Shown in pieces: positions 8,904 through 16,229 of a DNA stretch of 64,000 nucleotides. The number at the start of each line of letters is the position of its first letter. The stretch's first letter is position 1. A model generated the notes under the pieces. The model was not told the origin of the DNA, searched no databases, and was given only the letters and a program-made list of their open reading frames with translations. The DNA comes from Palsa-744 sp963734815 (lineage in GTDB: Bacteria > Actinomycetota > Thermoleophilia > Solirubrobacterales > Solirubrobacteraceae), in NCBI GenBank assembly GCA_963734815.1, contig CAVTIH010000003.1:1-64000 (forward strand), written 5' to 3'. Made by a program: the position numbers and the translations under genes.

Positions 8904-10190
8904 ATGAAGGTGATCTCCCAGCGCGACTTGCACACGGCGCTCGCCGCGCTTGGCGCCGGCGAGCCGCGGGTAGTCGCCAGCGGGAACCTCGGGACCCCTC
9001 GGGTCCTGCTCGACGCCCTGGAGGGCGCGGTGGAGCGCTACCGCCTGTTCATGCTCGCTGCGCAGGCCCCGTTGCCCGCCCGCGAGGGCGTCATTTTCGA
9101 GACGCCGTTCGTGGGGCCGGGGATGCGCGACACCGGCGAGCGACTGGACTACCTGCCGATGCGCCTCTCACTCGTACCCAGGCTGTTCAGCACGCTGCGC
9201 CCGCCCGACGTGGTGCTGCTGCACACCTCCACGCCACACAAGGGGAAGGTCTCGCTCGGGATCGAGGTGAACATCCTGCCGGCGGCCGTCGAGCATGTAC
9301 GCGCCCGCGGCGGGCTCGTCATCGCCCAGCTGAACCCCGACATGCCATACACGCTCGGCGACAGCGAGCTGGCCGAAGACCTCATCGACCTCGCCGTCGA
9401 GGCCCAGCAAGACCTCCCGACCCCGGCCATCGGCGCCAACCACGACCATGCGCAGACGATCGCCGAGCACGTCGCCGATCTCGTGGGAGACGGCGCCACC
9501 TTGCAGCTCGGGATCGGCCAGGTCCCCGATGCGACGCTGCGCGCGCTCGCCAGCCGACGCAGCCTGACAATCTGGTCAGAGATGATCTCCGATGGCGTCA
9601 TGGGCCTTGAGCACGCTGGTGCACTCGACCGCGAACGGCCGATCGTGTGCTCCTTCATGTTCGGCTCCAGGGAGCTGTACGAGTGGGTTCACCACAACCC
9701 CAGACTTCGCATGACGCGCACCGAGACCACCAACGATCCCTCACGGATCGCAGCGCAAGCGCAGATGATCTCGGTCAACACGGCGCTGCAGGTGGATCTG
9801 CACGACCAGGCCGGCGCCAGCCACATCGGCGGGCGCGTGTACTCCGGCTTCGGTGGCCAGCCCGACTTCGTAGAGGGCGCCCTGCACTCGCCCGGTGGGC
9901 ACGCCGTGATCGCGCTGCGCTCCTGGCACGAGCGCAGCGACACCTCAACGATCGTGCCCCACCTGGAAGGCTCCGTCACCTCTTTCCAGCACTCGGCGGT
10001 CATCACCGAGCAGGGCACCGCGCACATCTTCGGGCGCAGCCAGCGCGCCCAGGCCCGCCTCATCATCGAGCACGCCGCGCACCCCGACGCCCGCGATCAG
10101 CTACGCGAGCACGCCGCGCTGCTCGGGCTCGGCACTACGCCCGAGCATCCGATGCGAAGCGTTTGTGAGCCAGTCGCCAGCCCGCGGTGA
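8904..10190 (+). CDS. Acetyl-CoA hydrolase/transferase family protein (CoA-transferase)
   Basis: A 428-aa member of the family that includes 4-hydroxybutyrate CoA-transferase and succinyl-CoA:acetate CoA-transferase. Conserved features are GIGQVPDATLRAL (about 204-216), the region IWSEMISDG with the likely catalytic glutamate Glu226, and the C-terminal signature YSGFGGQPDFVEGA followed by SPGGHAVIAL. It would exchange CoA between acyl groups, for example activating acetate. It is transcribed away from the ppsA/por operon, consistent with supplying acetyl-CoA to the ferredoxin oxidoreductase; that link is inferred. Its 3' end overlaps the convergent GNAT gene by 56 bp. Confidence 0.85.
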   Translation: MKVISQRDLHTALAALGAGEPRVVASGNLGTPRVLLDALEGAVERYRLFMLAAQAPLPAREGVIFETPFVGPGMRDTGERLDYLPMRLSLVPRLFSTLRPPDVVLLHTSTPHKGKVSLGIEVNILPAAVEHVRARGGLVIAQLNPDMPYTLGDSELAEDLIDLAVEAQQDLPTPAIGANHDHAQTIAEHVADLVGDGATLQLGIGQVPDATLRALASRRSLTIWSEMISDGVMGLEHAGALDRERPIVCSFMFGSRELYEWVHHNPRLRMTRTETTNDPSRIAAQAQMISVNTALQVDLHDQAGASHIGGRVYSGFGGQPDFVEGALHSPGGHAVIALRSWHERSDTSTIVPHLEGSVTSFQHSAVITEQGTAHIFGRSQRAQARLIIEHAAHPDARDQLREHAALLGLGTTPEHPMRSVCEPVASPR

Positions 10191-10719
10191 GGAACTCGAC
10201 TCTCTGCTCCGACCCATCGTGGCGTACCACACGCCCATCGAAGCCCTCTCGAAAGACATCCAGCATCGCCCGGTTTTCACAGAGAACCTCGGCTACGAAA
10301 TGCGTGATCCCACGCTGCTCGGCGACGATCGCCAGCTGTTCGATGAGGATCGTCCCGAGGCCGCGGCCGTGGAGATGATCGGCGACCTCGACCGCGACTT
10401 CCGCCCGCGTGCCATCCAGCTGGATATACAGGGCGTGAGCGACCATCGCTCCCATCTCGTCATGGGCAACCAGCCCGAAGCGACCCGTGCTGGTGTCCGC
10501 CGCCAAATGAGCAGCACAGCCTATGTCCACGGCGCCGCTGAAGAACCGCAGACGCCGCGCCTCCAGGCACAGTCCCGCCAGGAACGAGCGCAGCGCGGGC
10601 TCATCGGCGGCCGTGGTGGGACGCAGCGTGACCAGCGAGCCATCGCGCAGCCGGACAAGCTCGGGCTCGTCGATATCTGCGACGGCGCTGGGTGCCTGTG
10701 ACAGCGAAGGAACGGTCAT
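10135..10719 (-). CDS. GNAT family N-acetyltransferase
   Basis: A 194-aa single-domain acetyltransferase. It begins VRLRDGSLVTLRPTTAADEPAL, the typical opening of GNAT domains found alone or fused to acyl-CoA synthetases (Pat-like lysine acetyltransferases). The acetyl-CoA binding loop region VADHLHGRGLGTILIEQL lies around residues 112-130. No cyclic-nucleotide or synthetase domain is attached. A protein-acetylation role is possible, given a deacetylase gene next on the same strand, but is not shown. Confidence 0.82.
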   Translation of the reverse strand: MTVPSLSQAPSAVADIDEPELVRLRDGSLVTLRPTTAADEPALRSFLAGLCLEARRLRFFSGAVDIGCAAHLAADTSTGRFGLVAHDEMGAMVAHALYIQLDGTRAEVAVEVADHLHGRGLGTILIEQLAIVAEQRGITHFVAEVLCENRAMLDVFREGFDGRVVRHDGSEQRVEFLTAGWRLAHKRFASDARA

Positions 10720-10854
10720 GGTGTTCGCAGCCTCGCGCCCGGCGCCGCCTGGTGCATCCGTTGCTGCCCCTGGCGGTGGCGGGGAGAAACTACGTGGACG
10801 GCGAGACCGACCGACCTCGATGCGTGCGCTGTGCTCATGCGGGGGGCAACGCTG

Positions 10855-11979
10855 CTACAGAGGCCAGTAGTGGCCTACATGCGCCGCGGCGCGCGATGTC
10901 AAAAGCGGCTCCGGCGCCGCCGATTGCGCCGGCTCAGCGGAGGCGAGCGCGGCAAGCGTCTCCCGAACGCACTCCGCCAGCGCAACCGGCTGATAGCCGC
11001 CCTCCAGAACGGCTCCGAGCGGCACGCCGAGCGATACGGCCAGTCCCCGCACATGGCGGGCCATCTCCGCGAATGAGCCGGCCTCCAGACGACAACCAGC
11101 CAGCGGGTCCTCACGGTGCGCGTCAAAGCCGGCGGAGATCAGCACGAGCTCCGGCGCAAAGCTCTCGGCGACCGGAAGCACGATGTGCTCGATCAGCGAC
11201 AGCCACAGCTCCTCCTCTGAGCCGGCCGGGACAGGCAGGTTGATCGTGTAGCCCTCGCCCGCACCCGAGCCCACGTCGCTCATCGAGCCCGTGCCCGGAT
11301 AGATCCCCGCCTGATGGATGCTCACGAACAGAACATCCGATCGGCGCCGGAACGCCTCAGCGGTCCCGTTGCCGTGGTGCACATCCCAATCCAGGACCAG
11401 CACCCGCCGAGCGCCCAGCTCTCGGATCGCCAGCTCCGCGGCGATCGCAACGTTGTTGAACAGGCAGAAGCCCATCGCGCGATCCGGTTCGGCATGGTGG
11501 CCAGAAGGACGCACGCCGCAGAAACCGAGCCGTGCCTCACCCGCCAGCAGCGCTCTGGTCATCTCGCACGCGCCGCCGGCGGCGTGCAGCGCCGCACGAT
11601 AAGAAGGCTCGCCGACGAACGTGTCCGGGTCGATCGCGCCGCCACCGGCCAGCGACAGCTCCTTGATCCTCTGCACATGGCGAGCGCTGTGGATCAACTC
11701 CAGATGCGCCCCCTCGCCGGGCGGCGCCGCCCGGCGCTCCCAGCCCAGCCAGTCGTGCTCGGCCAGCATCCGCTCGATCGCCTCCAGGCGCTCTGGCGTG
11801 TCCGGGTGCTCAGGCATGTGCACCCGCGGATCGTGTTCGAGGCAGGCCGGGTCGCTGAAGTAGAGGCCCACCGACCCCGAGCCCACAGAGCCCTGTTCGG
11901 TTACGGGCGCACCCTGTCGACGACGCGATGACACGGAACGCGCTCGCCTCGGCTCGCTACGCCGCGCGGGCGGCGGCAC
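10855..11979 (-). CDS. Histone deacetylase family / acetoin utilization-type deacetylase
   Basis: A zinc-dependent arginase-fold deacetylase with every catalytic motif present: RPSGHHAEPDRAMGFCLFNN, DWDVHHGNGT, SAGFDAHREDPLAG and LEGGY. Substrates in bacteria include acetylated acyl-CoA synthetases and acetylpolyamines. The frame is open from an ATG at 11979, which would overlap the upstream FAD-oxidoreductase gene by 23 bp. The first residues are arginine-rich and look non-conserved, so GTG starts at 11934 or 11886 are good alternatives; homology starts near VGLYFSDP. With the GNAT gene nearby it could form an acetylation/deacetylation pair. Confidence 0.88.
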   Translation of the reverse strand: MPPPARRSEPRRARSVSSRRRQGAPVTEQGSVGSGSVGLYFSDPACLEHDPRVHMPEHPDTPERLEAIERMLAEHDWLGWERRAAPPGEGAHLELIHSARHVQRIKELSLAGGGAIDPDTFVGEPSYRAALHAAGGACEMTRALLAGEARLGFCGVRPSGHHAEPDRAMGFCLFNNVAIAAELAIRELGARRVLVLDWDVHHGNGTAEAFRRRSDVLFVSIHQAGIYPGTGSMSDVGSGAGEGYTINLPVPAGSEEELWLSLIEHIVLPVAESFAPELVLISAGFDAHREDPLAGCRLEAGSFAEMARHVRGLAVSLGVPLGAVLEGGYQPVALAECVRETLAALASAEPAQSAAPEPLLTSRAAAHVGHYWPL

Positions 11980-13363
11980 TCCACTCGCGCCGCTTGCACT
12001 CGTACTCAGGCGGCAGCGTGCCTGTGAGCGCCTGTGCGGCGTCGAGCGCGTTCAGCGCGGCTGCGTAGTCACCCCAGCGGGCATCGCAGTCGGCCAGCAG
12101 CAGCGCCAGCTCAAGCGCGTCCTGATCTTCGGCCTCGGAGGCTGGGCTGCCTGGAACAGCGATCCGGTCGGCCAGCAGCTCGGAGGCGAGCGGCTCCGGG
12201 CGCGCGGTGGCAAGGAACGGGCCGAGATAGCGACCGGCGATCTTCGCCGGCGGCCACCACAACGGCTGGCCCGCAGCGGCAGACGCATCGCGTGTGGCAC
12301 TCCGCGGCCGGGTGGCCTCGATCGCCACCGTCGCGTGGCGCGGCAGCCGCTGGGGCTCAGCGCGGAGGTAGAGCGGCGCACCGCCGGTCAAGAGCAGGCC
12401 GCGCAGCACGGGGGCGAACGGCACGGGCGTGATCGGGACGCCCAGCTCGGCAGCGATCGACTCGGCCACAGCGTCCGCTTGCTGAGCCGCGAGACCTCCC
12501 TGCTTCAGCGGGAAGGCCGTGGCGTCACCCGCCGCGTACACGTCATCGACGCCTCGTACTCGACCGTGGGCATCTGTCGGGAGGAAGCCGTGCTCATCGC
12601 ACGGTAGACCGGCCAGCGCCGGCCCTTCCAGCTCCGGCAGCGTTATCACCCGGTCGACGTAAACTTCTCCACCGCCCGCTAGGACCAGCGAATGCTCGCG
12701 CACGAGCGCGGGACGGGAGGAGGTCCTGAGCCTGATCCCGCGGGCGGCGAGCATCGGCTCGATCGCCTCCGCGGCAGCAGGTCCGAACAGCTCAAGCGGC
12801 TCCTCCTCGGGCGTGATGAGCCACACCTCCGCGTCGGAGCCGCGGTCGCGCAGGCGGGAGGCGGTCATCAGCGCCAGCTCATAGACCGGGAGCGCCCACA
12901 TACGCTGGGAAGGCATCGTGAAGGCGACCGACCGGGCGCGGCCGTCGGCCAGCTCATCCAGTACATCGCGCAGCGCGTCAACGTCCGGGCGGCCCCGAAA
13001 GGTGAGAGCGCCGGGCAGCGGGTCGCGCGGACGCCCGCCAGCGGCGACGATCAACGTGTCGTAGCTGATCCGCTCGCCACGGCCGGTCAGCGCGACTCGA
13101 TCGTCGGGCTCGACGCGCTCAAGCACGTCCGACACGAGCCGACCGTCGCCCCGGTTGCCGACGATCTCGATGAGGGAGTACGCCCGTGCCTCGCCGCGGC
13201 CGAACGCCTCGGCGACCGTCACCGGGCGATAGAGGAACTCCCGCTCGGGGGAGACGAGCGTCAGCTTGACGCGGTGGCCGGCAAGTTCATGCAAGGCCAG
13301 CAACGCCTCGACGGCGGCGACGCCACCGCCTGCAATCACGACCTGATGAGGGTTGGAACTCAT
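11957..13363 (-). CDS. FAD-dependent pyridine nucleotide-disulfide oxidoreductase, SQR/NDH-2-like
   Basis: A 468-aa flavoprotein. The FAD-binding GGGVAAVEALLAL motif is at residues 12-24, the second FAD contact DTLIVAAGGRPRDPLPGA at about 102-119, and the C-terminal flavin motif VDDVYAAGDATAFPLKQGGLAAQQAD at about 275-300. The overall plan resembles sulfide:quinone reductase and type II NADH dehydrogenase, but I do not see the SQR redox cysteines, so the substrate is open. The C-terminal 100 residues are alanine-rich and may be a helical tail. Confidence 0.8.
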   Translation of the reverse strand: MSSNPHQVVIAGGGVAAVEALLALHELAGHRVKLTLVSPEREFLYRPVTVAEAFGRGEARAYSLIEIVGNRGDGRLVSDVLERVEPDDRVALTGRGERISYDTLIVAAGGRPRDPLPGALTFRGRPDVDALRDVLDELADGRARSVAFTMPSQRMWALPVYELALMTASRLRDRGSDAEVWLITPEEEPLELFGPAAAEAIEPMLAARGIRLRTSSRPALVREHSLVLAGGGEVYVDRVITLPELEGPALAGLPCDEHGFLPTDAHGRVRGVDDVYAAGDATAFPLKQGGLAAQQADAVAESIAAELGVPITPVPFAPVLRGLLLTGGAPLYLRAEPQRLPRHATVAIEATRPRSATRDASAAAGQPLWWPPAKIAGRYLGPFLATARPEPLASELLADRIAVPGSPASEAEDQDALELALLLADCDARWGDYAAALNALDAAQALTGTLPPEYECKRREWSAAARAA

Positions 13364-13834
13364 CCTTGGGCGAGCCTACGTCCCCGTCCCTCCTCAGCCC
13401 ATCCGCGCCCGCCCGTGTACGGCACGCGGGTTTCTACCGATCCCCGAAACCGGCCCGGCACGGCATCGGCTCGCCAGCAGCTTCGTCGATGCACGTCAGA
13501 CCCCCTTAGCTGACGGCAGAGCAAACTCAGCCGGCGAGCAGGCTCCGCGCTCCTGGCGAACATATGGCGAACATCTCGACGGGAAAGAGGGGGTATGGCT
13601 GGATATGCAGCGCACTCGTCACGACCCCGTTTTGCCAGTATCCATGCCCTTTTCGTGCCCATTGTTGCCCGCTGGTTCCCACGCCGGCCCGCCTCGACAA
13701 GGCGGAGGTCACTGGTTCGAGCCCAGTATCGCCCATCGCAGGTTTTGGCCCCAGGGCACGAGATATTAGCTTCCAAGGGCCGGGAGTGGTAGCAATTTGG
13801 TAGCAATATCGGGATTGCTGGTAAAAAGGGCGTT
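13364..13834. other. Intergenic stretch holding a tRNA-Val remnant
   Basis: This 471-bp gap separates core metabolic genes from the mobile-element segment. Several overlapping ORFs run through it, but their peptides are tRNA-derived or low-complexity and I do not treat them as genes. The one structure supported is the tRNA-Val 3' fragment at 13689-13735, followed at about 13789-13805 by two close copies of TGGTAGCAA. Confidence 0.5.
13689..13735 (+). other. tRNA-Val(GAC)-like 3' fragment, candidate attachment-site remnant
   Basis: The 47 nt fold as the 3' part of a tRNA: anticodon stem CCGCC (13689-13693), loop TCGACAA (13694-13700, anticodon GAC), closing stem GGCGG, variable AGGTC, a perfect T stem ACTGG/CCAGT around loop TTCGAGC (13716-13722), then ATCGCCC plus discriminator A. 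The 5' half (D arm and matching GGGCGAT) is absent upstream, the usual T33 is C, and no CCA is encoded. Such fragments are left where integrases use the 3' end of a tRNA gene. The matching intact tRNA was not found in this window. Confidence 0.75.
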
Positions 13835-14764
13835 TCAAGGCGATAGTTGCTCGGTGACGAGCTTGGCCACGAGGTGACTGGTCGTGGCCGTGCCGGTACG
13901 GGAGCGTGCCGAGGCGAGTAGGCGCTCGACTTGGCGGGTGGAGACGCCGAGGGCGAGCGCGATCTCGGCTTGCAGCAGCCCGTCACGTACTAGAAGGAGC
14001 ACCTCGAGCTCGCGGGAGGTGAGGTAAGCGAGCGACCGGCGGCGTTTCTGTGTACCGACCGGGGCGGGTCGAGGCATGGCGGGGTTATCAGCGATCCCGG
14101 GGCCTGCGACCACGCGGACCGGCTTCGGTGGTGCTGGTGCTTCGGCTCGGCGTTCGAGCTGGTGCAGCCGCAGGACGAATCGCGCGAATACCTCCGCGAC
14201 GAGCCGTCCGATAAGGATGTTGCCGGGTAGCGCGACGGCGGCGCCGAGGATTTCAGCGTCGCCGTTGTGCACCAGTGACTCGCCACCCAGCGCGGTGCCC
14301 GCAAGGTACGCACCGGCCGTCACGGTCGCCGCGGTGACAGAGAGGGTGGTGGAGCTGACGGCGGCGATCACCCACAGCAGCGGCAGCGCGACCCACCAAG
14401 AGGGGCTATCCGGGCCGTTGCACAGCACGGCGACGATCGCGAAAGCCGCGGGACTGAGCTGTCGTAGCCGGCTGTGGCGTAGCCACCGGTAGCAGGGTCG
14501 TGGCCTTGCAAGCGCATGGACCGCGAACGCGAGCGCGACCGCTGCGATTACGCTCGTGAGTGGCAGCGAGGTGTGCGAGCCGATCACGGCGAACCACACA
14601 GACAGGGCGCAGCCGATCATCGTGAGCAGCAGGGTGAGTATGAGCAGGCGCAGGTAGAGCTCCTCGGTGAGGTAGACGAGGTCCGCTCCGCGGCGGATCA
14701 GCGTCCGGCTGGCCGTGTCGCTGCTTGGCGTTTGCGACGAGGTGGGTTGCAGTTCAGCTGGCAT
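13835..14764 (-). CDS. Membrane-anchored LuxR-type transcriptional regulator
   Basis: A 309-aa protein with five or six hydrophobic segments between about residues 38 and 195 and a C-terminal LuxR/GerE helix-turn-helix at about 245-305 (YLTSRELEVLLLVRDGLLQA, then EIALALGVSTRQVERLL). There is no receiver, PAS or ATPase domain. It overlaps the upstream gene of similar architecture by 11 bp, so the two are co-expressed. Membrane-bound one-component regulation is inferred. Confidence 0.75.
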   Translation of the reverse strand: MPAELQPTSSQTPSSDTASRTLIRRGADLVYLTEELYLRLLILTLLLTMIGCALSVWFAVIGSHTSLPLTSVIAAVALAFAVHALARPRPCYRWLRHSRLRQLSPAAFAIVAVLCNGPDSPSWWVALPLLWVIAAVSSTTLSVTAATVTAGAYLAGTALGGESLVHNGDAEILGAAVALPGNILIGRLVAEVFARFVLRLHQLERRAEAPAPPKPVRVVAGPGIADNPAMPRPAPVGTQKRRRSLAYLTSRELEVLLLVRDGLLQAEIALALGVSTRQVERLLASARSRTGTATTSHLVAKLVTEQLSP

Positions 14765-15656
14765 CGGTCGCTTGGGCGTAGATGCCGACGAGTTGCTCGA
14801 TCGTGCGTGCTCCGGTCTTGCGCTTGGCTGCGGCTATGTGGGAGCGGATCGTCGCCAGGGTCACGGACAGTTCAAGCGCGGCCTGCTTGGGCACTAGGCC
14901 ATCCCTGAGCAGCGCGAGGACCTTGTGCTCGGCGTCCGTAAGGGGCGCGATCAGCGAGGCAGCATCCGTGCGCGGAAGCAGCGCAACCGGCTCGGCGCAC
15001 ACCACTGCGGCCAGCGCCGGGGTGATCGCTGGGCCGCCGGCTCGCGCGGCGGCAAGGCTTGAGGGCACACCGACGGTGAACCGGCGCAAGAGCACGACCA
15101 GCACGAGCACGGCGCCGGCGTTCGCGGTGAGGTCGACCCACTGGTTGACCACGAGTTCCCGTCCGGTCGGGGTCAGCGCCCACGCGAGGGAATGGCCCTT
15201 CAGCAGAAGGTCGAGGAGATAGCCGGCTGCGGAGACCAGAACGCAGGCCACGATCCACGGTGGCGAGGAAACGATCACAGCGATCCACACGATTGCCGGG
15301 GCTACCTCGGAGAAGTGGCTCTGGATGCCCCAATCGAACGCTCCGGCGAGGGCGAACAGCGCTGCCGCGATCGCCACCCGGCCAGGTGGGCGCAACAGCC
15401 GTGCCGCTGTCTCCGGGCGCAGCAGGCCGCTCACCGCGATAGCTGTGAGGAGGACACCCTCAATGCCTGCGAGCAGCCCACCTCCGTCTATCAGCGCGAA
15501 CACGGTGTCGCTCGCAGCGGCGATCGTCATCAGGCCAAAGCCGACACGCAGGGCAGCCACGGCAAGCGCCTCAGTGGCCGCAGCAGCGATATCAACCGCG
15601 TTGCCGCTGGCTTGCAGAACAGTCTCGTCAGCCAGGCCTGCTGTAACTCCCGACAC
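14754..15656 (-). CDS. Membrane-anchored LuxR-type transcriptional regulator (second of pair)
   Basis: A 300-aa protein with several hydrophobic segments in residues 25-195 and a C-terminal LuxR-like helix-turn-helix (PLTDAEHKVLALLRDGLV, KQAALELSVTLATIRSHIAA). It is the upstream partner of the regulator at 13835-14764 (11-bp overlap) and shares its plan of N-terminal helices plus C-terminal DNA-binding domain, though the two are only distantly alike. The target and signal are unknown. Confidence 0.72.
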   Translation of the reverse strand: MSGVTAGLADETVLQASGNAVDIAAAATEALAVAALRVGFGLMTIAAASDTVFALIDGGGLLAGIEGVLLTAIAVSGLLRPETAARLLRPPGRVAIAAALFALAGAFDWGIQSHFSEVAPAIVWIAVIVSSPPWIVACVLVSAAGYLLDLLLKGHSLAWALTPTGRELVVNQWVDLTANAGAVLVLVVLLRRFTVGVPSSLAAARAGGPAITPALAAVVCAEPVALLPRTDAASLIAPLTDAEHKVLALLRDGLVPKQAALELSVTLATIRSHIAAAKRKTGARTIEQLVGIYAQATDAS

Positions 15657-15815
15657 GCGCGCAGAGTAGCCGAGCGCTCACGGCTCCGCACAGACGCATG
15701 GTGGTCTCATCACATCCCGACTCTTGCTTGTTGCGGCCGCCTGGGCAAGACTGACCGCCATGCCATTTCTCAGGTCTACCTGGCCACGCCCATCACGGGA
15801 GGCGGCTTATCCATC

Positions 15816-16094
15816 TCAGCCTCGCTGGCGCATGGGCTGGTTGGTTGGTCGCCGATCCTTGGTCTCCAGCTCGTCGGCCATGCGCGCGAGTTCATGGAGG
15901 GCCAGCCCCAGCGCCCGTGAGACTCGGTCGGCTACATCCCAGGTGGGGTTGGATGTTCCGCGCTCAAGGCCACGGATCGAGGTCGCGTCGAGGTCGGCGG
16001 CGTCTGCAAGGGCCTCTTGGGTGAGTCCGATCTCCTCGCGGCGCAGGCGGATTGCCCGGCCGAGAGCGATCTGTGGGGTTTGGCTGATGCGCAC
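15816..16094 (-). CDS. Xre family helix-turn-helix regulator
   Basis: A 92-aa protein that is almost entirely an HTH_3 domain: ALGRAIRLRREEIGLTQEAL, ADAADLDATSIRGLERGTSN, then PTWDVADRVSRALGLALHEL (residues about 9-70). It is transcribed divergently from the large secreted protein gene at 16230, so it is a candidate regulator of that gene or of the surrounding element. Confidence 0.85.
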   Translation of the reverse strand: MRISQTPQIALGRAIRLRREEIGLTQEALADAADLDATSIRGLERGTSNPTWDVADRVSRALGLALHELARMADELETKDRRPTNQPMRQRG

Positions 16095-16229
16095 CCCTGA
16101 ACCCTCGGTGGGCGGACCCCTCCATGCTAGGGATCATGTTCCCGGTAGTCTTTTGCGGCGTATGCCAGATAGACATCGCCAACAGAAGCGGGGAGCTTCT
16201 TGTAGCGTTGTGTCCGCGAAGGCGACCTA

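Noticed and set aside
10855..11979. Possible eukaryotic-like histone deacetylase transfer
   Set aside because: Motifs are those of the bacterial acetoin-utilisation branch, with codon use like its neighbours, so no transfer needs to be invoked.
13360..13986. ORFs encoding peptides such as MGDTGLEPVTSALSRR
   Set aside because: The peptide is the reverse-complement translation of the tRNA-Val fragment at 13689-13735. Such ORFs are a well-known annotation artefact.
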